Positions 11,600-23,495 of a DNA stretch of 64,000 bases are shown here, piece by piece. The position numbers were made by a program, and so were the translations under genes. Under the pieces are notes generated by a model. That model worked only from the letters and a program-made list of their open reading frames with translations, made no database searches and was not told the origin of the DNA. Source of the stretch: Kryptolebias marmoratus (lineage: Eukaryota; Chordata; Actinopteri; Cyprinodontiformes; Rivulidae); contig NC_051452.1 of NCBI RefSeq assembly GCF_001649575.2, forward strand, positions 1,941,215-2,005,214, given 5' to 3'. Position 1 is the first letter of the stretch. The number at the start of each line of letters is the position of its first letter.

Positions 11600-14130
11600 G
11601 TATTTATCATCGATGTAAATTTAAGTTGTTTTTTTTTTATTTTTATTAAACAACAAAAGAAGAAAGTTGTTTACAGGCGCTCATTAATGGGGCCATTTTG
11701 TCAAGCAGTTCCAAGTTGTTGTTTCAAGTAAGCTTTTTGGTGTCTCTTCAAGCTGGAGGTCATGTCGGGTTGCTCACTAATTGGGTGTCAAGAGGATTCT
11801 AAATATTTTCACACCCACACAGCAGACGTGTCCACACACATCAACACACACACACAAAGCCAATACATACTGGTTTAATTGGTCAAATTGACTTCCCTGT
11901 TCTCTAGTGCAAAAAAAAAAACAAAAATCATAAAGACTAGCACACATATATTGTAGTGATGTATAGTAGAAGTCTCTAATAAGGATTTGTCAGGCTTGTG
12001 GATCTGCAGCGCACTGGAGGAAAGCAAGCAATTCAGCTCTGGAGGCAGACAGTTGAAACGTTTCGACTCCGACTGCTGCGGTTGTTTCTTCGCTTTCCCC
12101 GAGCCAATTAAAATGCAAAAACAAAGCGGGACAGCCGTCTGCGAAGTTTTGGTGAGCCATCTTTTTCAGTTGTTCCAGTAAAAGCTGCAGAGGTGCAATG
12201 GATTATTTATCAATGTGTAAGAAATGGGCATTGTGCCTGGAGTTGGTGCTCTGAAAGAAAAGGCAAAGATGTATAAAAAAAGAGGAAGAAGAGGAAAAAA
12301 AAAAACCTGGCAGAAAACAGCAACTCCTGCCAAACGGTTTCTGACTCATTCTGATCCTGACTTTGACCCACGATAAACCTGAAGATAGAGTCTGTAAACG
12401 GCTTCAGCAGCATCCTCCATCAACTAAATCGTAAAATAAACCGTCAGATTCATTAATTTCTCTCAATACATTCATAGAATTAGAAATGTAAAAGGGTGGC
12501 CTTTTGTTCCTCTCAGGTTTTATGTAAGGACATAATGCACGTACAAAAACACACATTAAATTTCACCTTTTTATCACTGATGAAACAACAACAAACGGAG
12601 TCCAACCATGTTGCTTTCATAGGATTTTAAAAAGGAACGTAGCAGCCAGGTGCTGCTGATTAAATGTGTTGATTTAACTGATTATCACCAGCGTGACCGC
12701 GTCCATAAAAGCAGGCGTTTTGGCTAGTTGCTGCCAGATGACACGAAGAAAAACACATATATATTGTCAGTTCTGGAGTACATGCAAAACGCCATCATAT
12801 AAAGTGAGGCAGCAAACGTTGACAATCAATATTTAGAATTCTTTAAACTTTTGCTTATGACCGCATGGCTCGTTAGCCTGTTAATGGTATTTGTCGTATT
12901 CGTGACGAGCTGTGTATCCATCAAAACGGCTGTTTGGAGGTAAAGGGGTCGCTGAGCGAGACATCAAAGCTGTTTCAGAACATTCCGTGCGACTTTTCTG
13001 CTTTGCATAAACGCAGGACTGAGTGGGCACAGTTCTCCTCAGCCGCTGACGGAGGCGAGAGGACGACTCGCTGGACTATCCTCTCCTCAGGTTTCGGCGT
13101 GACAACAACAGTTGCGTGACACAGACAGTTGGAAAACAACACATTCCTGCAGGTCCCATCTGTAGCGCTCAGCGGCTGGAGGCTAGCCTAATTTGTTGCG
13201 ATGCACATGACCAAAGGATCCTTTTTTTTATTTGATTTTTTTTCCTACATTTGTTGTGACACTAATGCAATCGAACAGGGCGAGCTGTTGGGGAGAGAAA
13301 ACCTGAGGAAGTGGCAGTTCGTCGGATGAATACAGCATTCGGTAACAATTCTACCAGTCTGTTAAGCATCAACCGTGAATGAAATCTGGCCATCCTACGG
13401 AAAGCCGGAAGTCAGATATTGAGATAATTTTGCTGCGGTAGTAGCTGGGAGTCGTCCTCAAACTCGTCACGAGATGTGCTTGAAACAAAACTGCTACAAC
13501 TTTGTCCCTTTATTATAAGATCTGGCATAAAAAGGCAGTGGGGGATATGAATTTCTTCAGGGTACACTTGTTCATAGGAGGTCAAAAAACCCCAACATTT
13601 TGGTGTTGTCAAATGCCACAAAAGGTTTCAAAGTCGGACAATCTGGATTGAAAATTCAAAGAATTTGAAACAAAAGGAAGAGGAAACATCTTTGACCCAG
13701 TGTTTCTCTCCGGAGCCTGTCAGCTCGGCTCAGCACAGCTCTCAGCATTATCTGAACTTAGCCACTTCTCTGAAATTGCCTTCTGCCTGTGAAATTAATG
13801 ACGGGCATTTGTACAGTGACAGGCAGCACCCAATACAACTGTAATCTCTCTTCAGCTGGCAGAGGACACGAGGGGAAACAAATGGACAGACAACAAGGCT
13901 CGTCATTAGTTGCAGCAACGACTCAAGGGCACTTGAGGGGATTTGTTTATTTATATCTTTCTTTTTTTTTTAAGAACTATCCCTTTCTGCTTTTAGTTTT
14001 TTTTTTAATATATTTCTTTCTAAATGGGAGACTGAAGGATATGAAGATGACAGAACTGAAGGTTTACAATTAAAATATGATTTTAATGTAAAGTTTAGTC
14101 ATTAAAAACCTCAAAATTGAAGCAGATATT
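11600..14130. other. Long stretch without recognised genes
   Basis: It includes an AT-rich poly-T patch at 11627-11640, a loose CA-rich patch at 11812-11856, and purine-rich sequence near 12270-12305. A CpG-containing complex block lies at 12900-13200. No coding family is recognised. A donor-like GTGAGC at 12151 ends an open frame at about 11993-12150 without a good acceptor. Confidence 0.35.
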
Positions 14131-14260
14131 AAGGGTGAATTCACACCAGCCCTGTTTAGTCCGCTTTAATCGAACTCAGCACAGGAGACCTACAAGTAGA
14201 TTGGAACTGTTATATGCATACAGGGCAGGAGGCTGGCTACAGCCCAGGCTGTAAGTTTGT
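14131..14260. repeat. Possible terminal part of a fish DNA transposon
   Basis: The motif gggtgaattcacaccagccc followed by tccgctttaatcgaactc resembles the ends of abundant non-autonomous fish transposons. No matching opposite end or target duplication was found. Confidence 0.25.
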
Positions 14261-14831
14261 TGTTCTTTATTTTTTCTGTGTGCACTGTGGATTGTAGTTT
14301 CCTCACTTTCCAGGACCACAGGTGGATGGGACCCTGCAGGCGGCAATTGGAAAGAATTGTGGCGGATCCCAGTAGGGACAGTTTGTATTGTCAGAGGTTA
14401 TTTGATATCTATTTTTTTTAGAGTCCTCAGGTATCTTGGCCATCTGTCACTTTACACCTGTGAGGCAGCTTTAGCTATTAAACATCCTATAAGTTTTTTT
14501 TTTTTTTCTGTACCTTTTTTAAGAACGCAAAAAGGCTGAAAGGGAGAACTATTATATCAGTGGTTCAACACAATGTAACTGCAACCTTTTTTTTCTTTTC
14601 CCATTCTCTGAGCTATACTCAGGCAGTCTAATGCCAAACTATTACTAAAACACTTTTCTCACTTTGTGGTTAAATTTATGCAGTAACACTACCGAGGAGG
14701 ACGAAAAGCCTTTATTGACACAGTTTTTTCACGTCAGGCCTGAGATGCTTTGAGATGACTGAGGTGGGTAGGGAGGTTTGAAGTTTATCCACTGCTGAGT
14801 TGGCAGTGTAGTCATAGAAGCAAGTTGGTGA

Positions 14832-14851
14832 GTGTGTGGTGTGTGTGTGTG
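14832..14851. repeat. (GT)n microsatellite, interrupted
   Basis: About ten GT units with one GG interruption. Confidence 0.9.
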
Positions 14852-15147
14852 AAGTGGTAGGTGCAGTGCTACACTCTAACCAAACGTGACGACAAATTAA
14901 CACCATAGCCTGTTACAAGGAGCCGTTCTCACTTTCTAATTTTGTCCTGGCAGTAAATCTGCTTGGAATAAGAAAAAGATTGGTGAGTAGACCTACAATA
15001 TTCTTTGCACCAACCCATTGTCAGGGTCACTGACGCCATTTTAAAATGTTACGTGCACTTGCTGTCATGACCTCGAGAAATGGAATATTAAAGATGAGTA
15101 AAGGTCTTCATAGTCCCCTAAATTCACTAAATAAATGAACAGAAACT

Positions 15148-15161
15148 TGCGTTCCTTAAAG
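15148..15161 (+). repeat. Family A copy 9, left fragment split by a hAT insertion
   Basis: The short segment ending gttccttaaag is the start of the family A palindromic end. The rest resumes at 15784, after the inserted hAT element. The last eight bases, ccttaaag, are the target site that was duplicated. Confidence 0.6.
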
Positions 15162-15783
15162 CACGTGTCAAACTTGAGGCCTGCGGGCCAGATCCGGCCC
15201 TTGGCAACAATTTATCTGGCCACCAAGATAACATTTAAATATGATTAGATCTGGCCCTCCAGTCTGTGACAAATCGAGTCTCTATTGCTTCTCATTTCGC
15301 TTAAAAAGCCTATATAGTAAAATCTTCTCGTGACATTTACTTTGAAGCCAAGCCATGAAGTTTGAATTTCTGAGTAATCTTTAATTTTGACGTGGAAAGA
15401 GCGAGAGAATGTGAAATGGGACCCATCGAACTCTTGTTGATAAACTTGCAGCCAAGAAACTATACCAGATATCTGACTTGAGTTAATGTGCTTCGGAGTA
15501 ACAGTCTGCTTTAATGGATGTCGCCTTGCTGATTGCTTTTTTTTTTAGCTGCTATAATGGAGAAAAATTCATAACAAGGCTTTTTTTTTTGTTCATTAAA
15601 TAATGTTGTTCTAAATTCTATATAATATGTAACTGGGAAAAGGTATTTGATATTTCCATGTGAATTTCTTGACATATTACATCTAAAACCAAAGTTAATT
15701 CATGTATGTTTTCAATAATTGATCAAAATTGGTCCAAGTTTTTAATTTTGGCCTCCTTTGTGTAACCAACTCGGACACCCCTG
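15162..15783 (+). mobile_element. Non-autonomous hAT (Charlie-like) transposon
   Basis: The left end is cacgtgtcaaacttgaggcc, and the right end complement is caggggtgtccgagttgg. Both show the CA..GTGTC terminal pattern of Charlie-type hAT elements, with a 2-base loss on the left. The element is flanked on both sides by the identical 8-bp sequence ccttaaag (15154-15161 and 15784-15791). The 622-bp interior has two gggccagatc/tctggccctcc-type blocks near the left end and no transposase frame. Confidence 0.85.
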
Positions 15784-16085
15784 CCTTAAAGGAAAGCATT
15801 TGGCCCTCGCAGCTTTCCATACCAAGTTTAAATCAATATCTCATGTGATTCGTTAGAACTCAGAGTATGATGTATGGTGATTACGACGACTCTCAGCTAC
15901 TACCACGCCAAATTTTAGCTCCGTGTCTGTAAAACGGACCAACTTAAAGCCATTTTTGTGGTTCCTAAGGCTACTTAGTTGTGGCAGCCATCTTAAATCA
16001 GAGTCAAATGTTTATCCAGTGATTGCAATCTGAGAGTTTTAATACAATTTTAATGAGTTATTTTTCTAACAAACACGCCAACAAA
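15784..16085 (+). repeat. Family A copy 9, main part
   Basis: It continues from the split palindromic end as ggaaagcatttggccc. It then runs through accacgccaaattttagctc, gtggcagccatcttaaatc and tttttctaacaaacacgcc. The hAT element at 15162-15783 therefore inserted into a pre-existing family A copy. Confidence 0.8.
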
Positions 16086-17340
16086 CATGCAATCAGCAGT
16101 GAACAAAATTGATATAAACTGTTAAATTATATCAGAAATGTTTATCAAAATGGCACCACTGCCACACAAAAGACTTTAAATTTTGCCACAGAGATTCGAA
16201 ACAATGACACCAAAAGTGAAACAAAACTACCAGAGAGAGGCAAAACAACCACAAACATTCACCAAAAGGAATTAAAATGAGACATAAACAAACCCAGAAG
16301 AATAAAAACAAAAAGAAAACAGAAAATTGGGCAACGATGAAAAGTCTTTTTCAGAAATATGAATGGAGAAACTTAACCACCCCAAATTGCGTCTCCACAG
16401 TTTCTGTCTGTTTGTGTGTCCCTTTCAGCGTGATTATCCAACTCCTCAGTGAGACGAGGTTGTTAAATGTCTGTACCCGGTGTCCGCATGTGTTAAAATC
16501 CAGTCATTTCTTTTCAGCCCACAACTCAACTGTTGTGGTGTTCTCTGGCTCAAATCAGCGCCACTCTCAGCTGCAAGAGGCAGACGATTTCTCAACAAAA
16601 TAAACTAAAAATGAAGAAAAAAAAAATGCTCATTTAGCAGTAAACAACAGCTCCCAACGCCTGTTTTGATGGTTATTTTTTTTGCCTTTCCAGAGCTCGT
16701 TTGAGCTTCCCTTTCAATATGTTTTTGTTCCTTTTCCGAGAACGGCCCGAAAACAAGTTCTAACCCTCGATCATCGACAGAATAAATTAAAAAATGGTGC
16801 AAATATAAATTGGCGGAAAGATAATTTCGCTGCATATTTAGATGACTGAGGGAAGTAACTGAAGCATGACACTTATCAGGGCCTTCTTGCCTGGTTTTTA
16901 CTTAAAAAAAAGGCCTTAAATGACTGTAAAACAACCCAGTTAATTCAGAAAAATAACCACCAGTGTGATTCAAACTGAACAAATAGATGCAATAAATGGG
17001 TCACAGGTTCTCACTTACAGTAACTTTAATATCATAAACACCTTAGGTGAGTGTTAGGAGTAACATTTACGCTGCACTCGAAAAAGCCTTAAACCTCAGG
17101 AAAAACAATGGCTCAAAAAAAAACCCCATCTAATTGTAAGTTACACATTTCCAGGAAAACCCATGACTTACTCTCTTCTATGAATTAAATCAGGCCAGTG
17201 TTGCTTTATTACATCCACTCTACTACTCCTATAGTAAAGTAACAAATGCATAGAAGTGGAAACGGCGAGTTGTCATGGGCACCAACAAAAAAAAAAGCAA
17301 AAGGTTTAATGTGAACATGTTTTGATGAAAGCTTTACATC
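16086..17340. other. Plain AT-rich DNA
   Basis: A-rich patches near 16270-16325 and 16609-16626. No repeat family, exon or RNA recognised. Confidence 0.4.
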
Positions 17341-17360
17341 AGGAAATGAGAAAGGGGAAA

Positions 17361-17387
17361 GGGGCGGGCTTTTTGTTGCCAGGCAAC
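17361..17387 (+). promoter_or_regulatory. GC box plus perfect RFX X-box
   Basis: The sequence ggggcgggc (17361-17369, an Sp1-type GC box) is followed six bases later by gttgccaggcaac (17375-17387). The latter is a full inverted-repeat X-box matching the consensus GTNRCC-N-RGYAAC, bound by RFX factors that drive ciliary and some neural genes. A CpG-richer segment follows. Whether it is used is unknown. Confidence 0.45.
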
Positions 17388-17665
17388 ATCCGTAACAAGT
17401 GTGTACCCATGTGTCCGAGAGCATGTTTTGGTGACGCGGGACCAAGTGGATTTGTTCATTAGGACGCACGATGGCGACGACTTCCACGTCAGCGCAGCGG
17501 AGCGGTGTCGGGGCCATTACAGCCCGTCAGACGAAGATGGGTCGTTTAAAGATCCAATTAGACCTGGACGTGCCACCCATAAATCATTAATTCTGCGGAG
17601 CCTCCAAACGAGAACTGGTCGAGGTGCTTTTCAGCTCATCAGTTACCAACAGACAGTCAAAATTT
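17388..17665. promoter_or_regulatory. CpG-richer block downstream of the X-box
   Basis: The sequence has many CpG compared with its neighbours and ends with AT-rich homeodomain-like cores (ccaattagacc, ataaatcattaattc). An 88-codon frame is open on the plus strand but has no ATG and no recognisable domain, so a regulatory block is preferred over an exon. Confidence 0.3.
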
Positions 17666-19190
17666 AAAACGGGTTTGTCTTGTGAGTTTTTAAATAAATG
17701 GTAGGACAAGGCAATGCGGATTAAATGGAAAATCCTCACTTAGCCAAAAAGTGCATTCATTTGTTGAATTAGCTCAAACTGACAGTACATTTAACAAGAC
17801 GGACGCAGGAAGCTGAGTGTTTTCTTATCTCAGCTTAATGGAGTGAAGACTGAAACTTAAGGTTTTAGGTCTATTGATCAGAAACGTCCATTTACCTCCC
17901 CTTTTTTTTCTACATTTTGCACTTATACAGTTTAATAGTCAACACACTCCTAATTCAGCACTCCTTGAGAAAATGCACGCTGAAGTGGTTTATAAGGCCT
18001 CGCATAAATATTTCACCATTGATCAAGTCAGCGTTGAAGTATATCTTTGTTTAGATTTTGGTTGGAGACAGGCACAGTAGTTGAAGTGCCACCTTAAAGG
18101 TGTGAAAATCCACACAGGCATTCTCAATGTGTGACAAAGTCGCCGTGTGCCATTTCGAATCTTTCCCATTTCCCATCCCTCCCTGCTCCCCTTGACATTT
18201 TACAGTGCCGCCGACAAAAGGAGTCCGATTTGATGCCACTTTGCTTGGGGCTGAATTGGCTTTGACTACCCTGCTGCATTGTCACAGGAAATTTGATGGC
18301 CATTTAAAATGTGTTAAGCCCAACCAAAAAAATATATATATATATAAAAATTTGTGTCAAATGCTACGGCTGTGCGGTGTCATAATAAATCATCTTGTGC
18401 TCCAAGTTGAAAACAATAGAAACAAAAGGAATGCAAGTGTTTCGATCACTGGGTGACAAATTAAAGGTAATATGGACCTAAATTGGCTTTGTAACACATT
18501 TGCCCACCAGCAGTAAAGGCTGAAAATGTCTTGATATGCCTCTGAAAGTCTCCTGAAGGCATGGAATGGATTTAATTTAAAAGATATTGCCTCCAGCCTG
18601 CCTTTTCCCAGGTAAAGACAGGTTCATCAGGTGGACCAGAGCCAAATCTACAAGGCTAGCAATTTAGACTTTTTGGTTATCTAGCTTAATGTCCCCATAA
18701 ATCCTTAAAAACAGTTTATTAGCCAGTTGCATTTGAAATATTTCAAATAAACTGTGCAAGAAGGCCTCTAATATACAGTGGTATATTTGTATAGCATCAT
18801 AGTTAAAAACAAACAAATAAAAATAACTTGTGGTCCATTTCAGGATTTAGTTTAAGTTACAATCAACTAAGCAAATGATATGCTAACTAGCCTGTTTTCT
18901 AAAGTAGCTAAACATCTGAGAATGAATAGTCCAAACTGAATACTTCCACTTTTTCTTTCTGATTCATTGATTCATTAAACAAATGTTTAAACGAGACAAC
19001 AAAAGCAAGCAAAGGATAATAGATTTTGTGGCAGACATGCTCATTTGCGACACATATTGCAAAGCTTTTAGAAAATTAAAAAGTTTAAGTGAATCGTATG
19101 AAATGGGCACAATGGTACTTTCAATGAAGATGTATATTAAAAACAATCTTTGCTGCTAATTTACTAGTATTTAGCATCTTTCTTTCAAAC
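17666..19190. other. Plain AT-rich DNA
   Basis: No gene or dispersed repeat recognised. It contains the short (TA)n at 18331-18346 and a chance miR-9-like 15-mer at 18672-18686, discussed among the rejected items. Confidence 0.4.
18331..18346. repeat. (AT)n microsatellite
   Basis: Eight AT units within an A-rich context. Confidence 0.9.
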
Positions 19191-19690
19191 CGTGACGGAG
19201 ACGAACCCAGACTCATAGTAAAGGTAATTTATTTAACTAAAGGATGAACAAAACCAAAACGCTGACGTGGCAGCCAAAACTGAAGACATAAACTAAAATC
19301 AATAAACTAAAGACAGGAATAAAATACAAACTGGAGCAGGGGGCAGGAACATGATCAGGACCGGGAACAGAACACAACCATGAACAACAACAACGGACCA
19401 GCGGGGGTATGGAAGGAAATGACTGGGTTTTAAAGCACAGAGGATAACGAGGTAAATGGACTCAGGTGTGTGGGGAAAATCACAGGCAGGTGGAGATGGG
19501 CGTGGCAGGGGAAACAGAGAAAGAGAATGACTGGGGAGGAGTGAATGACAACACCAACATGAGAGACAAAAACTGAACCCAAACAGAGCAAACCAAGAAG
19601 ATAAGCAAAACCAGAATCCCAAAACAAAAATGAAACAAGACCAAAACAAAGGAACATACACACAACCAATGTGATGGGTGCACAATGGTT
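19190..19690 (-). repeat. Family D interspersed repeat, long copy
   Basis: On the plus strand it begins ccgtgacggagacgaaccca, then taatttatttaactaaa, then runs of ACAAAACCAAAAC-type sequence over about 500 bases. The start matches a shorter copy at 50195-50330. The low-complexity CA/A-rich composition generates open frames of 128 and 132 codons on the minus strand, rich in Phe, Leu, Ser and Cys, which are not genes. The class of element is not certain, and the strand is a guess from the A-rich side. Confidence 0.5.
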
Positions 19691-19693
19691 TTC

Positions 19694-19719
19694 GGGGTTA
19701 GGGTTGGGGTTAGGGTTAG
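19694..19719 (+). repeat. Short telomere-like repeat tract
   Basis: About four degenerate copies of the vertebrate telomeric hexamer (gttagg, gttggg, gttagg, gttag), directly next to the family D repeat. Confidence 0.7.
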
Positions 19720-19739
19720 TAGTGAGGGTAGTGAGGTCG

Positions 19740-20090
19740 TGGTTGTTTATCATTGTGGCGACAACATGTTGAGGCTCTTGGTTGGAGTGTGGTTGCTGTG
19801 TACCAATAAAGTTGAGGCCTGCAAGCATGCTCGCTTAGTCTTTAAGAATCTGAAGCAAGACTGGCCGAGCTGGCCTCATGCGTGGGTGACCATGACAAGG
19901 CCATGGAAACGACCAAGTCCAGACATTCTTGTGGCGGTCACACTGTGTTCTAGGATGCAGCTGCATCCCGGTGCAGTCCTGGTCGGTTCAAAGGCAGATC
20001 TTTGCAACAGCATGATGGCTTCACATGGAAGGGTTTCCGGACTTGTCACGATCCAGCAGCAGTCTAGTAAGTTGGTATTCACTGTGACGG
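19740..20090. other. Unassigned sequence with a coding-like stretch
   Basis: Moderately GC-rich. One frame at about 19848-19945 reads ESEARLAELASCVGDHDKAM, which looks like a charged helical peptide. It has a stop just before it and another soon after, and no splice sites. It could be a relic of a retroelement gag. No family is recognised. Confidence 0.2.
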
Positions 20091-20105
20091 CAAGTCTATT
20101 TAGAC

Positions 20106-20185
20106 CTGGTCCTCGAGGGCCACTATCCTGCATGTTTTACGTGTTTCTCTGCTCCAACACACAGGACCAAGATTGGCCACCCCTG
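20106..20185 (+). mobile_element. hAT-type MITE, truncated copy with perfect target duplication
   Basis: It has the left arm (ctggtcctcgagggccacta, then tcctgcatgtttt) and a short right arm ending ggccacccctg. The outer 14 or so bases of the left terminal repeat and most of the interior are absent. The eight bases atttagac sit exactly at both edges (20098-20105 and 20186-20193). Confidence 0.8.
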
Positions 20186-20199
20186 ATTTAGACCTTAAA

Positions 20200-22350
20200 A
20201 TACAAACTTGACATAAAAAAGGAGAATCGGTGAAACTCAAAATTTTAAATTGGATAAAAATGATTTAATGATCCTACCTGAATTGCTTTTTTTCCCCCGT
20301 ACATGAACTTTTCAAAAGTGTTCAATTACATCGGTATCAACTTCAGATATTAGTGTATATTGTAAAGCAATATAATGATTAAATTATTAAATAATTAGAA
20401 CAAACTAAATATTACTACTGGTTAATGTGAACAACATGCCCCAAAAAACACCACAATGGGGCAGTGAAAAAAACTGAACTGAGGCTTAAATTACAAAAAG
20501 TTTAACCCTTTTTTTACCCCAAATATTGTAAAGTTTGTCCCACGCTTTCTTTGTATGTTTCAGATGCCCTATCTTTGTCCTCTTCTGTAATCTTTCCAGT
20601 TCATGATAGTTTGCTTTTCATTTTTTTTATCAACATAAGTGCAACAGTTCATACACTTTCATTTTTGTATTTATTGCCTGACATGTTTGCCTGCTGAAAC
20701 TTTTTTTTTGAGCATCAGTGGAGTAAAAGACTCCCCGCAGAGATGAAAAACACGCCAAAGGCAAAAACTTAAATTGGACAAAAGTCGTTTTTTTTTTTTT
20801 AAATCTCGTCTTTTTTTTTTTTTTTTTCAAAAATGGGACATACGGTTGAGGCTTTGATGTCCATCTCCACATGAACAGACAGGTTGTGCGAGTCTTCAAA
20901 AAAGATAGAAATGTTTTGAGATAAAAAAATGATATGCATCTGATAGATTTCAGGGTTAGGGTCATGCATAAGTTTTTAAACTCCCATGGAACGCCATGGG
21001 GAGAAAAAAAAAAAGAAATGCTGTATTTTTGTTTGAATTATATAAAGCAGCAGACGCAGGACAGACTCACTCATTGAGAGGAGTTCCTTTAAATTCACAT
21101 GGGTTTGGTCAGCAAAATATTTGAGGGTATTTTTCTCCAAAGCAGTACCAGAAAATCAAAAGGAGCAAAATGTGATTAAACCGTGATTTTTTTTACTTTT
21201 GTAAGTACTTTTTAAGCTAGAAAATGATAACGCAAACCAACCAAAACAAGGAAAAAGAATACAATTAGAACGTTTTATGGGTTGTAATGAACCTTAAAAC
21301 TCTGTTTCTGTATCCAGAGCATGAAGAGGCTTGCATATAAACTCTTCTGTGATCCAACAAAGACAGAAGTCTTTAATTTTCTTTTTTTTTTTCTAGCCGA
21401 AAAAAAAAAAGTACTTGATTCTAAAGAAGAAACGTTTTAACCTCGGTCTTTCTACCAGCTGATGGATGTGAGACTTGGCAGGGAGCGAATCAATCAGAAT
21501 CTCTAAGTATTTGTGTTCAGGCACTAACTCGATCTCGGAACCACTGAGAGGTGATAGATGGAAGACTAAAAGACTTTGATTTTCAGTTGGAACAGAACTA
21601 CTTAAGTTTGGATTTTATTTTCTCATTGAAAACTAGTTGGGGTTTTTACAAATTGTGCTGAGCGTTATTAGGACTATTAAAGCTGATTCAAAAAGTGCCT
21701 GATAAGGTCTGAATGCAGCACATCGTAATACCGTCAGTGTAAAAGTGGAAATTAACATTTGATGAACTTGATCAATGTTGATATGAAAGTTAATAAGAGT
21801 GACCCAGAGAACTCGTGCCCGGGGAGCACTTGGTGACATGAAGGAAGCTGGAAGTTAAGTTATGTGCTTTCAAACACTGAAACCCGTTTGAGAGATCATT
21901 TTCGAACTACAACAGCAAGTTCTGACAGTTCAATATGAATAAGTTTTTCCTTTAGTAAATCTTGTGTCAAGTGTCTTGGAAATGTCAGTAAAAAGGTCTG
22001 CGATACACGAACTGAGTCGTCTTTGAATAACTACTACTCTAGGAACCAAACCACTCAATGTTGTTAGTTCGTCATCCCATTTTGTCACCTGTCCCTGCCA
22101 TCGACTCGTTTTATTTTAGAGTCGTTTTTAATTAAACAAAACAATGCAAATAATTTTCATGAATTCCGATAATCAAATTATCCAAGACTCGGGGATTCGG
22201 CCCTGGTTGGTGGTCACCAAATCGAACCTCTAAACGGATGCAAATGATTCAGTCGGTTGGATGAAATTAATCAGCGAGTGGAACAAACGGAGTGCATTTT
22301 GGTCGCTTCGAGGTGAAAGAACGGCACACAGCAGCGCAGCGCGAGTGCAC
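20200..22350. other. Plain AT-rich DNA with homopolymer tracts
   Basis: Two poly-T runs (about 20786-20800 and 20810-20827) and several poly-A runs are present. No exon, RNA or dispersed repeat recognised. Confidence 0.4.
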
Positions 22351-22359
22351 ATTCGCACC

Positions 22360-23010
22360 TAATCACATAATAGCTCCTCTGATTGGCATAAACGGATCAC
22401 ATGGATCTTAGTTATTCCAGAGGAATAGTTCAGCCTCACACAGCTACACACATTCACACCTGGAGGCTGCGATTGGCAACTCAATAAACCCACCGTTGGC
22501 TAGCTGAGCAGGTACCAAACCAGAAGGGAGCTACAGTCGGGGGCAGCCGAGTGTTAATTGCAGAAAAATACCAAAGCATTGTTCAGTCCCCTCGCACATA
22601 CGTTCCCTCAGTCCAATTCAGTAATGATGTTAAAATACAGAGAGGCAGGCCTCAGAGTGTATCTATTATTGGAAGGGAGAGGAAAAAAAAAAACCCCGCA
22701 TCATGACAATTTTCCCTTTTGCGCCAGCTACAGCTCAAACCTGTTGCCTTTTGGTTTTCGAGGCCTAATTAGTCCGTCGCTGTGGCTTGCCAGTCAGCCA
22801 CTTGCTCCCATTTGAACACTTTACGCCGTGATCACACACTTGGGCACCGGGCAGCTGGTACGCTCTCAAAAGCAATGAGTCACTGCAGATGAAAATGTTT
22901 CACAGACAAACAAGGGCACGCCGAGATAATGACCGACTCGGAGGCGAGGAGAGACAGAAAGTGGGAGTTTGTGCCTGCGCGGGCCTGGATATTCACAGCT
23001 GATGAATGGG
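22360..23010. promoter_or_regulatory. Candidate conserved non-coding region
   Basis: About 650 bases of complex sequence of higher GC than the surroundings. Cores such as cctaattagtcc, cctaatcacataat and gtgttaattgc are embedded. The only repeat is a short poly-A at about 22682-22693. Open frames are short and mutually inconsistent. Enhancer function is inference. Confidence 0.3.
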
Positions 23011-23478
23011 CTAAAGAAAATCGCTGTGCTGAGTTTGCTTGTCTTCTCTTTTGGGATGACATTATCCCTGTGTGTTTGTGAGTGTGTGTATATATTTGTG
23101 TACAGTATGCATGAGGCACAGTCTTCTGAAGGAGTGGGACTTGACATCCAAGCGCTGGTGCTCCTTTTTTCATTTGTTTATGCCTCGTATATCTAAAGCC
23201 CAGTCGCCCACACATGCACACCAGATACACAGAAACTAGCATTCACAGGGCTGTTAAACCCCTCTGGGTTGTTTCACATGTGGAGAGCCATGCACTGCTT
23301 GGCATAATCATCCCTTATTTATGCTACACCTCAGGCTAGCGGTCAGCAGACAGACTTATGTATCAGCTCTGCTACTCCAAACAGAGACGTGCTGTTTCTA
23401 AATCTCCTCTACGCCACCCAAATACTCGACTGCTTTCAAAAGCAAACCCACCCCAATCTGTCAAATTGTCCCTTCTAC

Positions 23479-23495
23479 TTTTTTTTTTTTTTTTT
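23479..23495. repeat. Poly-T tract
   Basis: Seventeen T in a row. Confidence 0.95.

Noticed and set aside
14954..14982. 29-base microexon between cctggcag and gtgagtag
   Set aside because: Splice-like borders are good, but the segment is very short, begins with TAA in one frame and gives no recognisable peptide. Too weak to call.
18672..18686. Fifteen bases identical to part of miR-9-5p (tttggttatctagct)
   Set aside because: The expected complementary arm (ataaagctagataaccg) is absent within 100 bases and no hairpin forms, so it is a chance match.
19299..19828. Minus-strand frames of 128 and 132 codons with hydrophobic stretches that look like a membrane protein
   Set aside because: They are read through the A/CA-rich family D repeat, whose complement is rich in Phe, Leu, Ser and Cys codons by composition.
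19685..20191. The longest open frame of the window, 168 codons
   Set aside because: It is a chimera of telomere-like hexamers, unassigned DNA and the truncated MITE, and ends inside the MITE. It has no domain or homologue that I recognise.
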